NCBI GenBank assembly: GCA_016712145.1
Contig: JADJRO010000001.1
Location: forward strand, 558,001 to 622,000
Origin: Saprospiraceae bacterium
Lineage (GTDB): Bacteria > Bacteroidota > Bacteroidia > Chitinophagales > Saprospiraceae
Direction: 5' to 3'
DNA: 64,000 bases
Under the pieces are notes generated by a model. It was not told the origin of the DNA. It was given only the letters and a program-made list of their open reading frames with translations, and ran no database searches. The position numbers were made by a program, and so were the translations under genes. Shown piece by piece: positions 63,626 to 64,000 of the stretch; position 1 is the first letter of the stretch; each line of letters begins with the position of its first letter.

Positions 63626-64000
63626 ATGAATGCTTTCAAACAAAAGCTGCCTGAGCTTAAAATCAGGTACAAAAAAGGCTGCTTTGTATCTTCTAAAATC
63701 AGCTGTTCTGGTGATGCTGCCAATTTATTTCGCTCCGTTTTTGATGCGGACCTCATTGAATACCGCGAAGAAATGATTTTGCTATTGGTCAACCGTGCCA
63801 ATCATCCCTTGGGTTTTGTTAAAATATCTGCTGGTGGCATTACCGGAACCGTGTGCGATCCTCGCATGGTATTTGCTTGTGCGCTCTGTGCCGGTGCTAC
63901 GGGTATCCTGGTGGCTCACAATCATCCGTCTGGCAATCTGTGTCCTTCTGAACAGGATATACACCTTACGCGCAAATTAGTTTCTGCGGGTAAGATCATG
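63626..64000 (+). CDS. radC: RadC-family JAB-domain protein (partial, C-terminus beyond window)
   Basis: Reads open from ATG 63626 to the right edge (125 codons). The JAB/MPN metalloprotease-like site is visible as HNHPSGNLCPSEQD (HxHx7Sx2D), preceded by EEMILLLVNRANHPLGFVKI and GGITGTVCDPRMVFACAL. The N-terminal helix-hairpin-helix region of housekeeping RadC is lacking, as in the short forms carried by prophages, plasmids and integrative elements (often near anti-restriction genes). Biochemical function of the family is unsettled. Supports a mobile-element setting for the right edge. Confidence 0.88.
   Translation, partial: MNAFKQKLPELKIRYKKGCFVSSKISCSGDAANLFRSVFDADLIEYREEMILLLVNRANHPLGFVKISAGGITGTVCDPRMVFACALCAGATGILVAHNHPSGNLCPSEQDIHLTRKLVSAGKIM

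Noticed and set aside
63601..63801. Extension of the minus-strand frame at 63304 up to 63801
   Set aside because: This part is antisense to the clearly coding RadC gene; only the portion from 63600 down could be real.

Overview
The window looks like a chromosome fragment of a Bacteroidota bacterium, probably Saprospiraceae-like. The DNA is AT-rich, Shine-Dalgarno sites are not evident, and several promoters carry the Bacteroidota -7 motif TAnnTTTG. It holds many type IX secretion system (T9SS) genes: PorP/SprF proteins, PorE-like OmpA proteins, PorT, and cargo with type A or type B sorting tails. The family assignment is inference; I see no rRNA, tRNA, CRISPR array or insertion sequence.

Layout. 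1-12.2 kb is mixed housekeeping: a secreted thioredoxin-dockerin protein (cut by the window edge), lipB with a thioesterase, a T9SS-exported Asp-box propeller protein, a short-chain dehydrogenase, an interrupted TlpA-like protein, mnmD, mpl, pdhB and a pseudouridine synthase. 12.2-16.1 kb is the nrdB-nrdA pair behind an AT-rich region with four helically phased DnaA-box-like sites. 16.2-24.4 kb is a five-gene envelope operon: DUF4956, CotH/LTD, HlyD-like adaptor, TolC-like protein, outer-membrane barrel. 24.4-26.6 kb is a sirtuin and the NAD(P)HX repair enzyme. 26.8-40.9 kb holds two tandem copies of one T9SS module: PorP/SprF, PorE-like TPR-PD40-OmpA protein, giant PKD-type adhesin with a type B tail. 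41-52.4 kb is housekeeping again: methyltransferase, a damaged ychF, acpH-like, ubiE-porT, gyrA, a TPR protein, a MazG-like pyrophosphohydrolase, two LEA-like helical proteins and a radical SAM protein.

52.5-64 kb is accessory DNA. It contains an exported lipoprotein, a divergent XRE-repressor control region with repeated operators, a primase/SF3-helicase replication gene, a train of tiny overlapping genes, a Cys-rich secreted protein, and at the right edge a more GC-rich segment ending in radC. No integrase is visible, so it may be part of a prophage, satellite or integrative element. Two small genes there are preceded by strongly structured leaders (55.5-55.64 kb and 62.99-63.08 kb). One has an intrinsic terminator with a possible alternative hairpin; these are the best candidates for something undescribed.

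Caution on gene integrity. At least ten one-base losses, nearly all in short homopolymers, break otherwise well-conserved genes, including gyrA (twice). All are deletions, which points to residual long-read consensus errors rather than pseudogenes. Each broken gene is given below as one locus. Three other lesions do not fit that pattern so simply: in-frame TGA codons at 7170 and 53333, and a loss of about 50 codons inside ychF.
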